Position numbers and translations under genes: made by a program
The notes under the pieces: generated by a model
Told to the model about the DNA's origin: nothing
The model's input: only the letters and a program-made list of their open reading frames with translations
Database searches by the model: none
Shown here: positions 1 through 7,414 of the stretch, piece after piece
How positions within the stretch are numbered: position 1 is the first letter of the stretch
Layout of the letters: each line of letters starts with the position of its first letter
Assembly: GCA_035504415.1 (NCBI GenBank)
Contig: DATJRY010000021.1
Coordinates: 186,001 to 250,000, forward strand
Reading direction: 5' to 3'
DNA length: 64,000 nt
Source: Candidatus Sulfotelmatobacter sp.
Lineage (GTDB): Bacteria; Vulcanimicrobiota; Vulcanimicrobiia; Vulcanimicrobiales; Vulcanimicrobiaceae

Positions 1-145
1 GGGAATGAGCCTTCCGCTCCGGCGGGTCGATTACCTGGAGCATCGTCATTTCGCATACCCGGCTTGAGCCCGAACGTTTCGGCGGTCGCCCCGTGCCCGA
101 GGAAGCGCGCGGACCGCGCGCGCCGGCCGGCGAACGCGCGCCGGT
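1..145. other. Unresolved left edge
   Basis: No gene can be fixed here. One reading is the 3' end of a plus-strand gene that stops with TGA at 64-66 (visible end ...RRVDYLEHRHFAYPA). The other is the 5' end of a minus-strand gene that starts at ATG 54-56 or 47-49 and runs off the window. Neither has a convincing ribosome binding site in view. The rest of the stretch up to the MaoC gene is GC-rich and featureless. Confidence 0.25.
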
Positions 146-598
146 ATGCCGCGCCGTTATTTCGAAGACTACGTCCCCGGCTCGTCCGCCGAGCTGGGCG
201 CGCTGACCGTCGACCAGGACGAGATCATCGAGTTCGCCCGACGCTACGATCCGCAGCCGTTTCACACCGATCCCGAGGCGGCGAAGGCGACGCCGTACGG
301 CGGCCTGATCGCCAGCGGCTGGCACACCTCGGCGATGATGATGCGGATGGTCGTCGAGCACTTCGTCGACGGAGAGACCAGTCTGGGCTCGCCCGGACTG
401 GGCCCGATTCGCTGGCTGCGTCCGGTCCGGCCGGGCGACGTCCTGCGCGTGCGCGCAACCGTGCTCGAGGCGCGCCGTTCGCAGAGCAAACCCGACCGCG
501 GCACGATCACGATCGAGGTCGACGTCGTCAATCAGAACGACGAGGTCGTGATGAAGGTCGAGAACTGGCTGGCGATCATCCAGACGCGACCGGCGTAG
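146..598 (+). CDS. MaoC-like (R)-specific enoyl-CoA hydratase/dehydratase
   Basis: A 150-residue single hot-dog domain protein of the MaoC dehydratase family, which hydrates or dehydrates enoyl/hydroxyacyl-CoA thioesters in the cytosol. The hydratase-type signature is visible around residues 30-58: FARRYDPQPFHTDPEAA, then PYGGLIASGWHT, where the Asp and His of the D-x(4-5)-H pair are expected to be catalytic. The length matches single-domain MaoC proteins. The 3' end overlaps the convergent nitronate monooxygenase gene by 23 bp. The acyl substrate cannot be told from sequence, and no polyhydroxyalkanoate or beta-oxidation gene is adjacent. Confidence 0.88.
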   Translation: MPRRYFEDYVPGSSAELGALTVDQDEIIEFARRYDPQPFHTDPEAAKATPYGGLIASGWHTSAMMMRMVVEHFVDGETSLGSPGLGPIRWLRPVRPGDVLRVRATVLEARRSQSKPDRGTITIEVDVVNQNDEVVMKVENWLAIIQTRPA

Positions 599-1550
599 CC
601 GTCAGCGCGCGCAGCGCCGCGTCGTACTCGCGGACGAGCCGCGCGACCAGCTCGGCGGCGGTCGGCACGCGGTCGACCACGCCGATCCCTTGACCCGAGC
701 CCCAGATGTCGCGCCAGGCCTTGGCCTCGCGCGTCGAGCCGAAGTTCATCGCCGACGGATCGCTGAGCGGCAAGTTGTCCGGGTCGAGACCGGCGCGTTC
801 GATCGACGCGCGCAGATAGTTGCCGTGCACGCCGGTGAACAGGTTGGTGTAGACGATGTCGGCCGCGCTCGAGGCGACGATCGTGTCCTTGTACTCGGCC
901 GGCGCGTGCGCTTCGGCGGTGGCGATGAAGGCCGAGCCCACGTAGGCCAGGTCGGCGCCCATCGCGCGCGCCGCCAGCACCGAGCGGCCGTTGGCGATCG
1001 CGCCCGAGAGCGCGAGCGGGCCGTCGAACCAGGCCCGGATCTCTTGCACCAGCGCGAACGGTGACCAGGTCCCGGCGTGGCCGCCGGCGCCCGCGGCGAC
1101 GGCGATCAGCCCGTCGGCGCCCTTTTCGATCGCCTTGCGCGCGAAGGTGTCGTTGATGACGTCGTGCAGCACGATGCCGCCGTAGGAGTGGATCGCCTCG
1201 TTGACCTCGGGCCGCGCGCCCAGCGAGGTGATGACGACCGGCACCCGGTGCTCGACGACGACCTGCAGGTCGTGCATCAGCCGGTCGTTCGACTTGTGGA
1301 CGATCAGGTTGACGGCGTGCGGCGCCGACGGGCGCTCCGGATGCGCGGCGTCGTGCGCGGCGCGCGCTTCCTCGATGCGGCTCAACCACTCACTGAAGAG
1401 CGGGGCCGGCCGAGCGTTGAGCGAGGGGAAGGCGCCGACCACGCCCGCCGTGCACTGCGCGATGACCAGGTCGGGCTGCGAGATGATGAACAGCGGTGCC
1501 CCGATGACGGGGACCGCGAGCCGAGCGGGCTCGAGCGCGCCGGAGAGCAT
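576..1550 (-). CDS. Nitronate monooxygenase (2-nitropropane dioxygenase family)
   Basis: A 324-residue FMN-dependent TIM-barrel enzyme expected to oxidise alkyl nitronates such as propionate 3-nitronate with O2. Family marks include the N-terminal PVIGAPLFIISQPDLVIAQ, the HAVNLIVHKSND strand, the glycine-rich AAGAGGHAGTWSPF segment holding the catalytic His, and GSAFIATAEA near the phosphate-binding end. The length is normal for the family. ATG at 1550 is chosen. It converges on the MaoC gene with a short 3' overlap, so the two are not co-transcribed. Some members of this family act on other substrates, so the exact reaction is inferred. Confidence 0.88.
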   Translation of the reverse strand: MLSGALEPARLAVPVIGAPLFIISQPDLVIAQCTAGVVGAFPSLNARPAPLFSEWLSRIEEARAAHDAAHPERPSAPHAVNLIVHKSNDRLMHDLQVVVEHRVPVVITSLGARPEVNEAIHSYGGIVLHDVINDTFARKAIEKGADGLIAVAAGAGGHAGTWSPFALVQEIRAWFDGPLALSGAIANGRSVLAARAMGADLAYVGSAFIATAEAHAPAEYKDTIVASSAADIVYTNLFTGVHGNYLRASIERAGLDPDNLPLSDPSAMNFGSTREAKAWRDIWGSGQGIGVVDRVPTAAELVARLVREYDAALRALTATPVASG

Positions 1551-1584
1551 GCGCTCTCGTTGCGCGCCTCCGCTCGCCGTCCTG

Positions 1585-1830
1585 CTATCCGGCTTGTCGG
1601 GCCTCGCTGCGTAAGGTTCGCAGCGAATCGGCGTACGCGCCGAACCACAAATCGAGCAGCTCCGCGTCGGAGGCCTGGCGCATCCGCGGATCGCCGGCGG
1701 CCGCGGTACGCAGCACGCCGAGAATACGCCGGTTGCTCAAACGACCGAACTTATACCGAAGGGTGCGCCGAGCCACCTCGCGCGCGTCCTCTCGGAGCAC
1801 CTGATCGAACCCATTGACGGAGAAATCCAT
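1585..1830 (-). CDS. Small conserved-looking protein, unknown function
   Basis: An 81-residue basic, helix-rich protein beginning MDFSVNGFDQVLRED. I do not recognise a family. The ATG at 1830 is preferred over in-frame upstream starts because AAGGAGG lies 7-8 bases before it (1837-1843 on the plus strand). It has no signal peptide or membrane segment and many Arg/Ala residues (RRTLRYKFGRLSNRRILG). It lies 34 bp upstream of the nitronate monooxygenase gene on the same strand and could be co-transcribed with it. Confidence 0.6.
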   Translation of the reverse strand: MDFSVNGFDQVLREDAREVARRTLRYKFGRLSNRRILGVLRTAAAGDPRMRQASDAELLDLWFGAYADSLRTLRSEARQAG

Positions 1831-1850
1831 CGCGGGCCTCCTTCCGCGAC

Positions 1851-1881
1851 CGTATCGTGTCGCCACCCGCGCGACGATACG
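1851..1881. other. Imperfect hairpin between the xox cluster and the 81-residue gene
   Basis: CGTATCG plus GTCGC (left arm, 1851-1863, with a two-base bulge) can pair with GCGACGATACG (1871-1881). It lies about 110 bp past the stop of the cytochrome c gene and about 20 bp before the small gene. There is no T-run, so it may be a factor-dependent end or an operator for the small gene. Confidence 0.3.
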
Positions 1882-1988
1882 TCATTGAATACCCTTTCTT
1901 CCGCAAAGGCAGCCTGGTTCCCGCAGCGGGGCCGTTCAGCTTCGGCCAAACCGGCGGTTGCGGAGCGTCCATACAGCCGAACGAGCGG

Positions 1989-2432
1989 TCACTTGTACGA
2001 GCGCACCAGCACCTTCGAGGCGTTGGCGGAGGCCCAGGTCAGCGCCGTGGAGCCGGCCGGATAGCCGTTCTGCTTGAGGATGTAAGCGAGCGCGGCGACG
2101 TACTGGTCGTGCGAGAGGCTGCCCGGGTCGTTGAACGGCATGTTGGTGGTGATGTACCCGAACATGTCGCCGACCGTCAGGTGGGTCTTGGTGCCCAGCG
2201 TGGTCAGGTTCGGGCCGGAGAGCGGCGGGCCGGCCCCGCCTTCGAGCGCGGCGCCGTGACAGAGGGCGCACTTGCCGGCATAGACGGCGGCGCCGGTCGC
2301 GGCCTGACCGGCCGTGTAGAGCGCCGGGGCCGCCGGAGCGGCGCCGCTTCCGCTGGGCCGGAGCAGTGCGCCGGTCAAGAGGGCTGCAGACGAAAGGGCC
2401 GCGACCAGCGCGGCCCGGGAGAACTGGGACAA
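1989..2432 (-). CDS. Class I cytochrome c, probable XoxF electron acceptor
   Basis: A 147-residue exported mono-haem cytochrome c. Residues 1-32 form a signal peptide (RAALVAALSSAALLTGALL). CALCH at 55-59 binds haem, and Met98 in TNMPF is the likely sixth ligand. Translation starts at TTG 2430-2432, supported by GAGGAG 6 bases upstream. It is the last gene of the minus-strand cluster headed by xoxF, so a role in taking electrons from the PQQ enzyme (XoxG-like) is the natural inference. XoxG proteins are diverse, and sequence alone does not prove the partnership. Confidence 0.85.
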   Translation of the reverse strand: MSQFSRAALVAALSSAALLTGALLRPSGSGAAPAAPALYTAGQAATGAAVYAGKCALCHGAALEGGAGPPLSGPNLTTLGTKTHLTVGDMFGYITTNMPFNDPGSLSHDQYVAALAYILKQNGYPAGSTALTWASANASKVLVRSYK

Positions 2433-2457
2433 TGCGTACTCCTCGGGGAGGGGGCGT

Positions 2458-2910
2458 TCAGCGCGAGACCTGCGCGTACAGCTCGTCGAGATCTTCGAGC
2501 ATGTTGAGGGTGACGGCGTCGTTGATGGAGCCGTCCTTCACGCCCGAGGCGCTGCGCATGTTGCCGGCCAGATCCGGCGCGTGGTTGTATCCGAAGATCG
2601 CGTCGTTGTGCGCTTGGATCTTCTCCTTGCTGAGCGTGCCGCCGTTCTGGTCGACGACCCACTGTTCGAACTGGACGTACGTCGGCTTGCGCGTCTTGAT
2701 GTACTCGATCACACGATCGCGGTTCAGGCCGAGCCCGTCGATCGTCATTTGGTCGAAGCCTTTGCCGCACGAGTCGTAGTCGTCGGGTAACACGCCGGCG
2801 TTCGCGAGCGTGAGCTTTGCCCACAGACGCGGAAGGTGGACGGCGCCGAGCGGTCCGGCCGTACCGGAGCTGATGAGCGGGACGACGCGAGTTCCGGACG
2901 CGGTGTTCAT
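2458..2910 (-). CDS. DUF5069-like protein of unknown function
   Basis: A 150-residue soluble protein with the pattern LPRLWAKLTLANAGVL...DSCGKGFDQMTIDGLGL, which resembles the DUF5069 family. That assignment is from memory of the pattern and is moderate. No catalytic function is known to me. A single Cys sits in the DSCGKG turn. The start at ATG 2910 (MNTASG) is chosen over an upstream in-frame ATG because AGGAGG lies 9 bases before it. It sits between the hydroxyisobutyrate-dehydrogenase-like gene and the cytochrome c gene, 25 bp from the latter, so it belongs to the xox transcription unit. Confidence 0.65.
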   Translation of the reverse strand: MNTASGTRVVPLISSGTAGPLGAVHLPRLWAKLTLANAGVLPDDYDSCGKGFDQMTIDGLGLNRDRVIEYIKTRKPTYVQFEQWVVDQNGGTLSKEKIQAHNDAIFGYNHAPDLAGNMRSASGVKDGSINDAVTLNMLEDLDELYAQVSR

Positions 2911-2936
2911 GACAGACGCCTCCTGGCGAGAAGTGT

Positions 2937-3854
2937 TCAAGCGTGGTTGAGGTGACGGGCGCGGCGCGAGGGAAAGGTGAGCTCGGCCACGCCGGACTTG
3001 TCGAGCGAGTCGCCCAGACCGAGCGCGACCAGGCGGTCGAACTGCGCTTTGGTCTGGGCCGCGAGCGGGAGATCGAGGTCGCGGTCGCGCGCCAGCGCGA
3101 GCGCGATGCCCGAGTCCTTGGCGGCATGCGCCGCCGAGAAATAGACGTCGTGCTCGCGATTTTGCATGTCCTCGCCGTCGGTCTCGAGGACGCGCGAGTT
3201 GGCGCCGGTTTGCGCGAAGATCTCGCGCAGCATCGCGAGGTCCAAGCCCAGCGCCTCACCCAGGCCGAGCCCCTCGGCCAGCCCCGCGGTGTTGATGTTC
3301 ATGACCATGTTGACGAGCGCTTTGACTTGCGCGGCGCGGCCGGCTTCGCCGACGTAGCGCAAGCTCGAGCTCAGGTCGCGCAGCAGCGGCTGCAAACGGT
3401 CGAAGGCCTCGCGCCGTCCGCCGATCATCAGGTAGAGCGCGCCGTTGCGCGCCTGCGGGATCGAGCTGGCCATGCAGGCTTCGATGCTGCTCGCCCCGCG
3501 GGCCTCGGCGCGGCGCTGCACCTCGCCGTGGATGGCCGGCGTCACGGTCGCGCAGTTGACGAACGTCTTGCCGCGCGCGTCCGCGAGCAGCGAGTCGCCC
3601 GTCTCGGCGAAGATCTTCTGCATCGCGGCGTCGTCGGTGACGACGGTGATGACGACGTCGGCCCCGGCCGTCACGTCGGCCAGCGCGTCGACGGCCCGCG
3701 CCCCGGTCTCCTTGGCGACCTCCTTGGCCGCGTCGGGACGCACGTCGTAGACGGTGGCGATCGGGTACCCGAGATCGTGCAGGCGCAGCGCCATGTTGGC
3801 GCCCATCCGACCGGCCCCGACGAGGCCGATGCGAGGCTTCGTGTCCGCGTTCAC
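2937..3854 (-). CDS. NAD(P)-dependent 3-hydroxyisobutyrate dehydrogenase-family oxidoreductase
   Basis: A 305-residue beta-hydroxyacid dehydrogenase. The Rossmann motif GLVGAGRMGANMA is at residues 10-22. The family's substrate-binding loop is present but altered (SSIPQARNGALYLMIGG), and the catalytic Lys is in KALVNMVMN. It starts at GTG 3854, 16 bp after the XoxJ-like gene, so it is probably co-transcribed with the PQQ dehydrogenase. The family covers 3-hydroxyisobutyrate, tartronate semialdehyde and related substrates. The divergent substrate loop (normally G-rich DxPVSGG) means the substrate is open, possibly an alcohol-derived hydroxy-acid or semialdehyde made downstream of XoxF. Confidence 0.82.
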   Translation of the reverse strand: MNADTKPRIGLVGAGRMGANMALRLHDLGYPIATVYDVRPDAAKEVAKETGARAVDALADVTAGADVVITVVTDDAAMQKIFAETGDSLLADARGKTFVNCATVTPAIHGEVQRRAEARGASSIEACMASSIPQARNGALYLMIGGRREAFDRLQPLLRDLSSSLRYVGEAGRAAQVKALVNMVMNINTAGLAEGLGLGEALGLDLAMLREIFAQTGANSRVLETDGEDMQNREHDVYFSAAHAAKDSGIALALARDRDLDLPLAAQTKAQFDRLVALGLGDSLDKSGVAELTFPSRRARHLNHA

Positions 3855-3870
3855 GGTGGCAGTGGTGCTC

Positions 3871-4707
3871 CTATTGCGTGGCGACGTCGCTCGGTCGGTA
3901 GAGCCGAACGCCGTATTGGGCGAGGATGCCGGTCAGCTCCGCACTATGATTGGCGATCACCTGGTCGAGCCGCGCGGCCAGGGTGTGATCGTCGGGCCGC
4001 GTCGCCATCGACATCGGAAACGCGTACTGCTCGGGCGAGCCTTGCGAGCGCGCGTTGGGCACCGCCACGACCTCCAAGTTGGGACGGCTGCGCAGGAAAT
4101 AGCCGATCGAGGGTTCCCAGGTCACCGCGACGTCGACGGTCCCGCGTTCGACCGCGTCGAGGATCTCGGCCGGCGAGGTCCCGTCCTCGTCCCCGATCTC
4201 GAACGGCGTGGCGTGCGTGATCAAGGTGCGCAGCTTGAGTCCGGTCTCCGCCGGCGTATCGGTCTCGAACCCGATGCGGAGCGAGCGCAGCTCCGGTGAG
4301 TCCATCGAGGTGATGTCATAGTGCTTCGCGCGCGGATAGACGAACACGTACGAGGAGACGTAGTAGGGGTGGGTGACGGCGAGCCCGTCGATCGCGTACG
4401 GCACGTCCATCAGGACGTCGCACTTGTGCGCGCGCAGCGTCTGGCGCAGGAACCCGTCGAAGCCGTTGGGGCCGCGTTCGGTCTGCCAGGTGAACCGCAC
4501 CGGTTCGCCGAGCGCCTTGCCCACCGCGAGCGCGACGCGGTTCTCGAAGCCGCCGCCGCTGCGCGAGGAGAACGGCAGGTAGTTCGGATCGGCGCACACC
4601 CGCAGCACACCGGACCCGGCTCCGCTCGCGGCGCCGACCGGCGACGCCACGAGCGAGAGCGCGAGTGCGGCTGCGAGCAGCCCGATGCGCCTGATGCGTC
4701 CGCTCAC
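3871..4707 (-). CDS. xoxJ: XoxJ/MxaJ-like periplasmic binding protein of PQQ dehydrogenase cluster
   Basis: A 278-residue exported protein of the quinoprotein-dehydrogenase-associated solute-binding family (MxaJ/XoxJ). It has a signal peptide (IGLLAAALALSLVASPVGA) followed by LRVCADPNYLPFSS and FENRVALAVGKALG, which are typical of this family rather than of amino-acid transporters. The start is GTG 4707, overlapping the xoxF stop by 4 bp (GTGA), so the two are translationally coupled. XoxJ proteins bind and are proposed to help activate the dehydrogenase. No ABC permease is nearby, which fits that role and not transport. Confidence 0.85.
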   Translation of the reverse strand: MSGRIRRIGLLAAALALSLVASPVGAASGAGSGVLRVCADPNYLPFSSRSGGGFENRVALAVGKALGEPVRFTWQTERGPNGFDGFLRQTLRAHKCDVLMDVPYAIDGLAVTHPYYVSSYVFVYPRAKHYDITSMDSPELRSLRIGFETDTPAETGLKLRTLITHATPFEIGDEDGTSPAEILDAVERGTVDVAVTWEPSIGYFLRSRPNLEVVAVPNARSQGSPEQYAFPMSMATRPDDHTLAARLDQVIANHSAELTGILAQYGVRLYRPSDVATQ

Positions 4708-6533
4708 AAGGAGAAGACGACCAGGTCGCCACCCAGGTTGGTGTAGCGGGAGAGGTCTTGGGCAGCGTTGACCGCACCCAGGCCCGCCGTCGGCTCCGCG
4801 AGCCCGGCCGCCAGACCGATGCCGGCCCAGCCGCCGACGCCCGACATGAGCGCGACGTACTGCTTGCCGTCGTGCATATAGGTGATCGGGTTGGCGATGA
4901 TGCCCGAGGGCATCTTGAACTTCCACAGCAGGTTGCCGGTCTTGGTGTCGACCGCTTTGAACCAACCGTCCATCGTGCCGTAGAACGCGACGCCGCCGTT
5001 GGTGGTCAGCACGCCGCCCCAGGCCGGGAAGCGTTCCTTGTCGGTCCACACGATGTGGCCGTCGCTCGGATCCCAGGCGATGACCGCGCCGCGGTTGCCG
5101 CCCGGACCGGGATACATCTTGACGATCGCGCCGACGAACGGGAAGCCGCTCTTGTACTTGACCGCGAACGCCTTGTAGTCCATGCAATTGTGGTTGGTCG
5201 GAACGATGAAGTAGCCGGTCTGCGGATCGTACGAGGCGGGCTGCTGATCCTTGTTGCCCATCGCCGCCGGACAGATGTTGCTGACGTTGACGCCGGCGCG
5301 CGTCCCGTAGGCGGGATTGAGGACGGGGCGTCCGGTGGCGAGATCGATGCTCGACGCCCAGTTGACCGACGGGTCGAACTTCTGCGCCAGCAGCAGCTTG
5401 CCGTTGCGGCGATCGAGCTCGTAGCCGAAGCCGTTGCGGTCGAAGTGCACCAGCGCCGGGACCGTCTGATCGCCCTTCTTGAGGTCGACCAAGATCATCT
5501 CGTTGATGCCGTCATAGTCCCACTTGTCGTGCGGCGTCATCTGATACGCCCACACGGCTTGACCGGTCTCCGGCTTGCGCGCGAAGATCGTCATCGACCA
5601 CTTGTTGTCGCCGGGCCGCTGCGTCGGGTTCCACGTGCCGGGGTTGCCCGTGCCGTAGTAGAGCAGGTCCAATTGCGGATCGTACGAGTACCAGCCCCAA
5701 GTCGTGCCGCCGCCGACCTTCCACTGATCGCCGTGCCAGGTCGCCGTGCCTTGGCCCTTGGGACCGCTGAACGACGAACCGATCAGCACGTCGGAGTCGG
5801 GGCCCATGCTGTACGCGCGCCAGACCTTGTGGCCCGTCGCGAGGTCGAGCCCGGTCAGGTAGCCGCGCACGCCGAACTCACCGCCGGAGACGCCGACGAT
5901 GACGCGGTTGCCGACCACCAGCGGTGCGGCGGTCGTGGTCTGACCGCGCTCGGGATCGTCGTTCTTGAAGTCCCACACGACGTGGCCGTTCTCGGCGTTC
6001 AGCGCGATGATCTGACCGTCGAGCGCGGCGGCGATGATCTTCCCGTCGCCGTACGCCACGCCGCGATTGACCAGGTCGCAGCACGCGACCGAGACGGCGA
6101 ACGCGTCTTGCTTGGGCGTGTACTGCCACTTGATGTGGTAGTCGGTGAGATCGACCGCGTAGACGTGATTGGGATACGCGCTCTCGAAGTACAGCGTGTC
6201 GCCGATGACCAGCGGCTGGCCTTCGTGCCCGCGCGTCGCGCCGGTGGACATGGTCCACGCCGCCTTCAGACCGCTGACGTTTTGCGTGGTGATCTGATCG
6301 AGCGTGCTGTGCCGCGTGTTCGCGTAGTTGAGGCTGGGCATCACCCACTGGTTGGGGTCTTGGCTCATCTCCGCGAGCGAGAGCCGTTGATGGCCCGACG
6401 CGACGTTTTGGGCTACGTTGGATGCGGCGGGTTGCGTTTGGTGCGCGCCGGCCCGACCGATGGTCAAACCACCGATCAGGGCGCTGCCGGACAACGCCGC
6501 CACCAGAAGTGCGGCGAGAGCCTGACGCTTCAT
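4704..6533 (-). CDS. xoxF: Lanthanide-dependent PQQ methanol/alcohol dehydrogenase, XoxF type
   Basis: A 609-residue periplasmic eight-bladed quinoprotein. The signal peptide is residues 1-31 from ATG 6533. The adjacent Cys151-Cys152 pair (VACCDLVNRG) is the disulfide that covers PQQ. Glu219 (SGGEFGVRG) and Asn297 (YGTGNPG) are the metal ligands. Asp339 is the catalytic base, and Asp341 in WDYDG is the extra Asp two residues on that marks lanthanide-binding XoxF, where the calcium enzyme MxaF has Ala. The full length and the GIGLAAGL C-terminal region match XoxF. It heads a five-gene minus-strand cluster. PQQ synthesis genes are not in the window. The primary alcohol substrate is inferred. 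Confidence 0.93.
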   Translation of the reverse strand: MKRQALAALLVAALSGSALIGGLTIGRAGAHQTQPAASNVAQNVASGHQRLSLAEMSQDPNQWVMPSLNYANTRHSTLDQITTQNVSGLKAAWTMSTGATRGHEGQPLVIGDTLYFESAYPNHVYAVDLTDYHIKWQYTPKQDAFAVSVACCDLVNRGVAYGDGKIIAAALDGQIIALNAENGHVVWDFKNDDPERGQTTTAAPLVVGNRVIVGVSGGEFGVRGYLTGLDLATGHKVWRAYSMGPDSDVLIGSSFSGPKGQGTATWHGDQWKVGGGTTWGWYSYDPQLDLLYYGTGNPGTWNPTQRPGDNKWSMTIFARKPETGQAVWAYQMTPHDKWDYDGINEMILVDLKKGDQTVPALVHFDRNGFGYELDRRNGKLLLAQKFDPSVNWASSIDLATGRPVLNPAYGTRAGVNVSNICPAAMGNKDQQPASYDPQTGYFIVPTNHNCMDYKAFAVKYKSGFPFVGAIVKMYPGPGGNRGAVIAWDPSDGHIVWTDKERFPAWGGVLTTNGGVAFYGTMDGWFKAVDTKTGNLLWKFKMPSGIIANPITYMHDGKQYVALMSGVGGWAGIGLAAGLAEPTAGLGAVNAAQDLSRYTNLGGDLVVFSL

Positions 6534-6583
6534 GAATGCCGACCTTTCAAATGAACGATGAACGGGCGGTCCGGACTCCCCCC

Positions 6584-6612
6584 ACGATAGGACTGCGGGC
6601 GCCGAGCGACAA
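6584..6612 (-). promoter_or_regulatory. Candidate sigma70-type promoter for xoxF
   Basis: On the minus strand TTGTCG (6607-6612) and TATCGT (6584-6589) are separated by exactly 17 bp, each matching the consensus at 4 of 6 positions. It lies about 50 bp upstream of the xoxF ATG in the divergent gap shared with the response regulator. Confidence 0.4.
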
Positions 6613-6676
6613 GTCATCCGTTTGGTGGAGGGTACTTTCTTCCGCCGCTGCGCCGATGCGAGGGAGATCAGCGCCA

Positions 6677-7375
6677 ATGACGACCAGCACAGACGAGCGT
6701 CAAGCCGACGGTAGGGTTCCGCAGGCTGCGGTCACCGTCGCGGTGGTCGTCGAACGCCCGACGACCCGCGAGGCGATCATTCGCGTTCTCGCCACCGATG
6801 CGGGCATTCGCGTGGTCGGTCAGGCCGACGATTTGGCGAGCGGGCTGGCGTTGCTCGACCAGCAGCGCCCGCGCGTCGTCGTCGTCAACATGCGCCTGGG
6901 CGGTACGGACGCACCGGGCGTCGTCTTCATTCGCGCCGCCAAGGAGCGGCATCCGGAAATCGGCGTGCTCTCACTCAAGCGCCGCGTCGACGAACATCTC
7001 TTGCGGACCGCGCTCGACGCCGGCGCCGACGCCTGTTGCCTGGCGACGACGCCCGAGAACCGGCTGCGCAGCGCGATCAAAGCGGTCGGCGAGGGCGCGA
7101 CCTGGCTCGACCCCGAGATCTCGCGCATCCTGCTGCACCCGGTCGTGCGGCGGCCGGTCGATCCCCCGCGCGACGACGAGGGCATGCACCTCTCCCCGCG
7201 CGAGCACGAGATCCTCCAGCTGCTGACCGAAGGCTACACGAACGACGAGATCGCAACCTCGCTGCGCTGCTCGGAAGCGACGATCAAGACGCACCTCGTG
7301 CACGTCTTCACCAAGCTCAACGTCCACGATCGCGTCAGCGCCGCCGTCGCCGCGCTGCGCCGCGGCATTATTTGA
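6677..7375 (+). CDS. LuxR/NarL-type response regulator with degenerate receiver
   Basis: A 232-residue DNA-binding regulator. Residues 19-140 follow a receiver fold, but the strand that should carry the phospho-acceptor reads VVVVNMRLGG with Asn71 in place of Asp. The acidic pair near the N-terminus is also lost (VVVERP). The C-terminal HTH (about 165-228) is a standard LuxR domain: LSPREHEILQLLTEG, then NDEIATSLRCSEATIKTH. The ATG at 6677 is preceded by GGGAG. It is divergent from xoxF, with 143 bp between the starts, so control of the alcohol dehydrogenase cluster is likely. No histidine kinase is adjacent, which fits a phosphorylation-independent regulator. Confidence 0.85.
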   Translation: MTTSTDERQADGRVPQAAVTVAVVVERPTTREAIIRVLATDAGIRVVGQADDLASGLALLDQQRPRVVVVNMRLGGTDAPGVVFIRAAKERHPEIGVLSLKRRVDEHLLRTALDAGADACCLATTPENRLRSAIKAVGEGATWLDPEISRILLHPVVRRPVDPPRDDEGMHLSPREHEILQLLTEGYTNDEIATSLRCSEATIKTHLVHVFTKLNVHDRVSAAVAALRRGII

Positions 7376-7378
7376 AGG

Positions 7379-7414
7379 CCGAACGCGCCGGCTTCGCCAA
7401 CGGCGAGGCCACTA
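7379..7414. terminator. Convergent hairpin element, copy A (carries the TAG stop of the decarboxylase)
   Basis: GGCTTCGCC (7390-7398) pairs with GGCGAGGCC (7402-7410), with one G-U wobble and a 3-base loop. It sits between the ends of the response regulator and the decarboxylase. The flanking GAACGCG and the trailing CTAC, which is the reverse complement of the decarboxylase stop codon, recur in the hairpin at 18600-18635. Confidence 0.55.

Noticed and set aside
3871-4707. Amino-acid ABC transporter binding protein
   Set aside because: No permease or ATPase is adjacent, it is coupled to xoxF by a 4-bp overlap, and the LRVCADPNYLPFSS start matches the quinoprotein-associated family.
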